5,695 bases of DNA, taken from assembly GCA_035415815.1 (NCBI GenBank), contig DAOOGR010000087.1, positions 1 to 5,695 of the forward strand, written 5' to 3'. The DNA comes from Rectinema sp003452735 (GTDB taxonomy: Bacteria > Spirochaetota > Spirochaetia > Treponematales > Rectinemataceae). This document shows, piece by piece, positions 5,407-5,695 of this stretch; position 1 is the first letter of the stretch; every line of letters begins with the position of its first letter. The notes under the pieces were generated by a model. It made no database searches and was not told the DNA's origin. It saw only the letters and a program-made list of their open reading frames with translations. The translations under genes were made by a program, and so were the position numbers.

Positions 5407-5695
5407 ATGAAAAAAAAGATTTGCTTTCATTATAAAACCATCCTTCTCTTTCTAGTTATATCGGTTTTACTTTTGAGTCCTGTAGCAGCCCAATCAACCC
5501 CAAGCCCTCAAGCACAGCAAATACTCGCAGAACAGCCTACGAACGACAGCACTGCCTTAGCTGCATTACTCGATCATATGCTCGACAATCATTACTTGCC
5601 TTCGGCTCAGGTAGCTCTGGGAAGTTTTACTTATGCCGACACGCAGCTTCCTACGCCCTTTGCGCGATGGTTCGAGGATGAACTTCGGCTTGCGC
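5407..5695 (+). CDS. Secreted or periplasmic protein of unknown function (5' part only)
   Basis: The first 96 codons run off the right edge. The ATG at 5407 is preceded by AAGGTG (5393-5398, eight-base spacer). The signal peptide has a basic start (MKKK), a hydrophobic core near residues 11-23 and a V-A-A|Q cleavage site at 28/29. The only early Cys (C6) is not in a lipobox. After a Gln/Ser/Pro-rich linker comes a helix-like stretch, ALAALLDHMLDNHYL, then a strand-turn-helix with QVALGSFTYAD and PFARWFEDELRLA. That second pattern loosely resembles the N terminus of FlgO/CsgG/LpoB-like outer-membrane-associated domains, but the fragment is too short for an assignment. Eight consecutive A (5410-5417) follow the start codon. 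The gene has its own promoter behind the operon terminator and is probably unrelated to the sugar genes. Confidence 0.8.
   Translation, partial: MKKKICFHYKTILLFLVISVLLLSPVAAQSTPSPQAQQILAEQPTNDSTALAALLDHMLDNHYLPSAQVALGSFTYADTQLPTPFARWFEDELRLA

Noticed and set aside
1..5695. CRISPR array, tRNA, insertion sequence, phage or defence system
   Set aside because: I saw no regularly spaced repeats, cloverleaf-like segments, transposase motifs or terminal inverted repeats in the readable sequence.

Overview
This window holds most of one carbohydrate uptake and catabolism operon on the + strand, with moderate GC content. It is followed by an intrinsic terminator and the start of an unrelated secreted-protein gene. 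Both exported proteins have type I signal peptides (ending VFA|Q and VAA|Q) and no lipobox cysteine. The solute-binding protein therefore looks free in a periplasm, which points to a diderm bacterium. The signal-peptide style and moderate GC recall Spirochaetota, but this taxonomic guess is weak and rests on no marker gene.

Layout: (1) the 3' end of an unidentified gene (3-140); (2) a Gfo/Idh/MocA-family NAD(P)-dependent oxidoreductase (176-1348); (3) the N-terminal half of a TIM-barrel sugar phosphate isomerase/epimerase (1405-1952); (4) a run of exactly 100 N (1953-2052), the usual convention for a scaffold gap of unknown length; (5) the C-terminal two thirds of an RbsA/MglA-type double ATPase (2053-3057); (6) an RbsC-type permease (3058-4062); (7) a 102-base spacer with a hairpin and a very strong ribosome binding site; (8) an RbsB-type periplasmic binding protein (4165-5127); (9) a strong Rho-independent terminator (5169-5206); (10) an AT-rich intergenic stretch with short dyads and an extended -10 promoter; (11) the first 96 codons of a secreted protein of unknown function (5407 to the window end).

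How it works together: the binding protein captures a sugar-like ligand, and the permease and ATPase import it. The oxidoreductase and isomerase probably act on the imported compound by oxidation at a ring or chain carbon followed by isomerisation, epimerisation or elimination. The ATPase-permease-binding protein order matches rbsACB. Several pocket positions of the binding protein differ from ribose-binding protein, so the substrate is probably not ribose. It cannot be named from sequence.

The main trap is the continuous reading frame at 1399-3057. It looks like an isomerase-ATPase fusion but is an artefact of reading through the N gap. At least the C-terminal third or more of the isomerase and the first third of the ATPase are missing, and whole genes could be hidden there. 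I found no CRISPR array, transposon, tRNA, rRNA, phage or defence gene. I see no exotic new system, only an ordinary sugar operon of unknown substrate with a few regulatory details worth checking.
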